Of a DNA stretch of 5,753 bases, positions 5,686-5,753 are shown one piece after another. Source of the DNA: Thermomicrobiaceae bacterium (lineage in GTDB: Bacteria > Chloroflexota > Chloroflexia > Thermomicrobiales > Thermomicrobiaceae); contig SKKR01000459.1 in NCBI GenBank assembly GCA_007123655.1, positions 1 through 5,753 on the forward strand. The letters are read 5' to 3'. The notes below the pieces were generated by a model. It saw only the letters and a list, made by a program, of their open reading frames with translations. It was not told the origin of the DNA and did no database searches. How positions within the stretch are numbered: position 1 is the first letter of the stretch; each line of letters starts with the position of its first letter. Made by a program: the position numbers and the translations under genes.

Positions 5686-5753
5686 AGCAAACAAACGCCG
5701 AAGTCTAACCGGCACGGTCTCGACACTACTGGGACGCGGGCTCCAGCGGGCCG

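Noticed and set aside
5617..5753. Possible start of another gene at the right edge
   Set aside because: No frame with a start, ribosome site or recognisable residues can be supported in these 137 bases.

Overview
This window is high-GC bacterial DNA (about 60% G+C by eye). It holds five protein-coding genes, all on the + strand: (1) the C-terminal part of a ChrA-type chromate transporter, cut by the left edge; (2) a small single-domain cupin; (3) a major facilitator superfamily (MFS) carrier of the monocarboxylate / oxalate-formate type; (4) an Acg-type nitroreductase-fold flavoprotein; (5) a complete iron-dependent alcohol dehydrogenase family protein that closely resembles hydroxyacid-oxoacid transhydrogenase (HOT, ADHFE1 in animals).

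Organism: no ribosomal RNA or marker gene is present, so taxonomy is inference only. GTG starts with clear Shine-Dalgarno sequences, TANNNT-type -10 boxes, an Acg-family protein and a HOT homologue would fit a high-GC Chloroflexota or Actinomycetota-like environmental bacterium. The palindrome GATC is strikingly frequent, about three times expectation by hand count.

Layout: chrA ends at 921 and the cupin gene follows after a 52-base gap that contains a plausible promoter and a perfect AGGAGG. A 195-base spacer holds a promoter and a leader ahead of the MFS gene, whose best start is GTG 1559 rather than the upstream ATG. A 315-base gene-free stretch (2867-3181) precedes the Acg-family gene and is the richest regulatory region. 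It carries an 8-base inverted repeat built around TTTCGCGAAA, three helically spaced GGTT(G/A)A repeats and a perfect TTGACA. The HOT-like gene has its own promoter-like element and a strong ribosome site that places its start at GTG 4339. After its stop, 137 bases remain with a nested inverted repeat and no gene I can support.

The genes share an orientation, but most gaps contain their own promoter-like elements, so this looks like a row of separately transcribed accessory metabolic genes rather than one tight operon. The common themes are redox and small-carboxylate chemistry: oxyanion efflux, a metal cupin, a carboxylate-type carrier, a flavoprotein, and a hydroxyacid/oxoacid hydride-transfer enzyme. 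I see no mobile element, CRISPR array, RNA gene or defence system. No wholly new system is evident. The points most worth a second look are the regulatory region before the Acg-family gene, the HOT homologue, the lyase-like cupin and the GATC excess.
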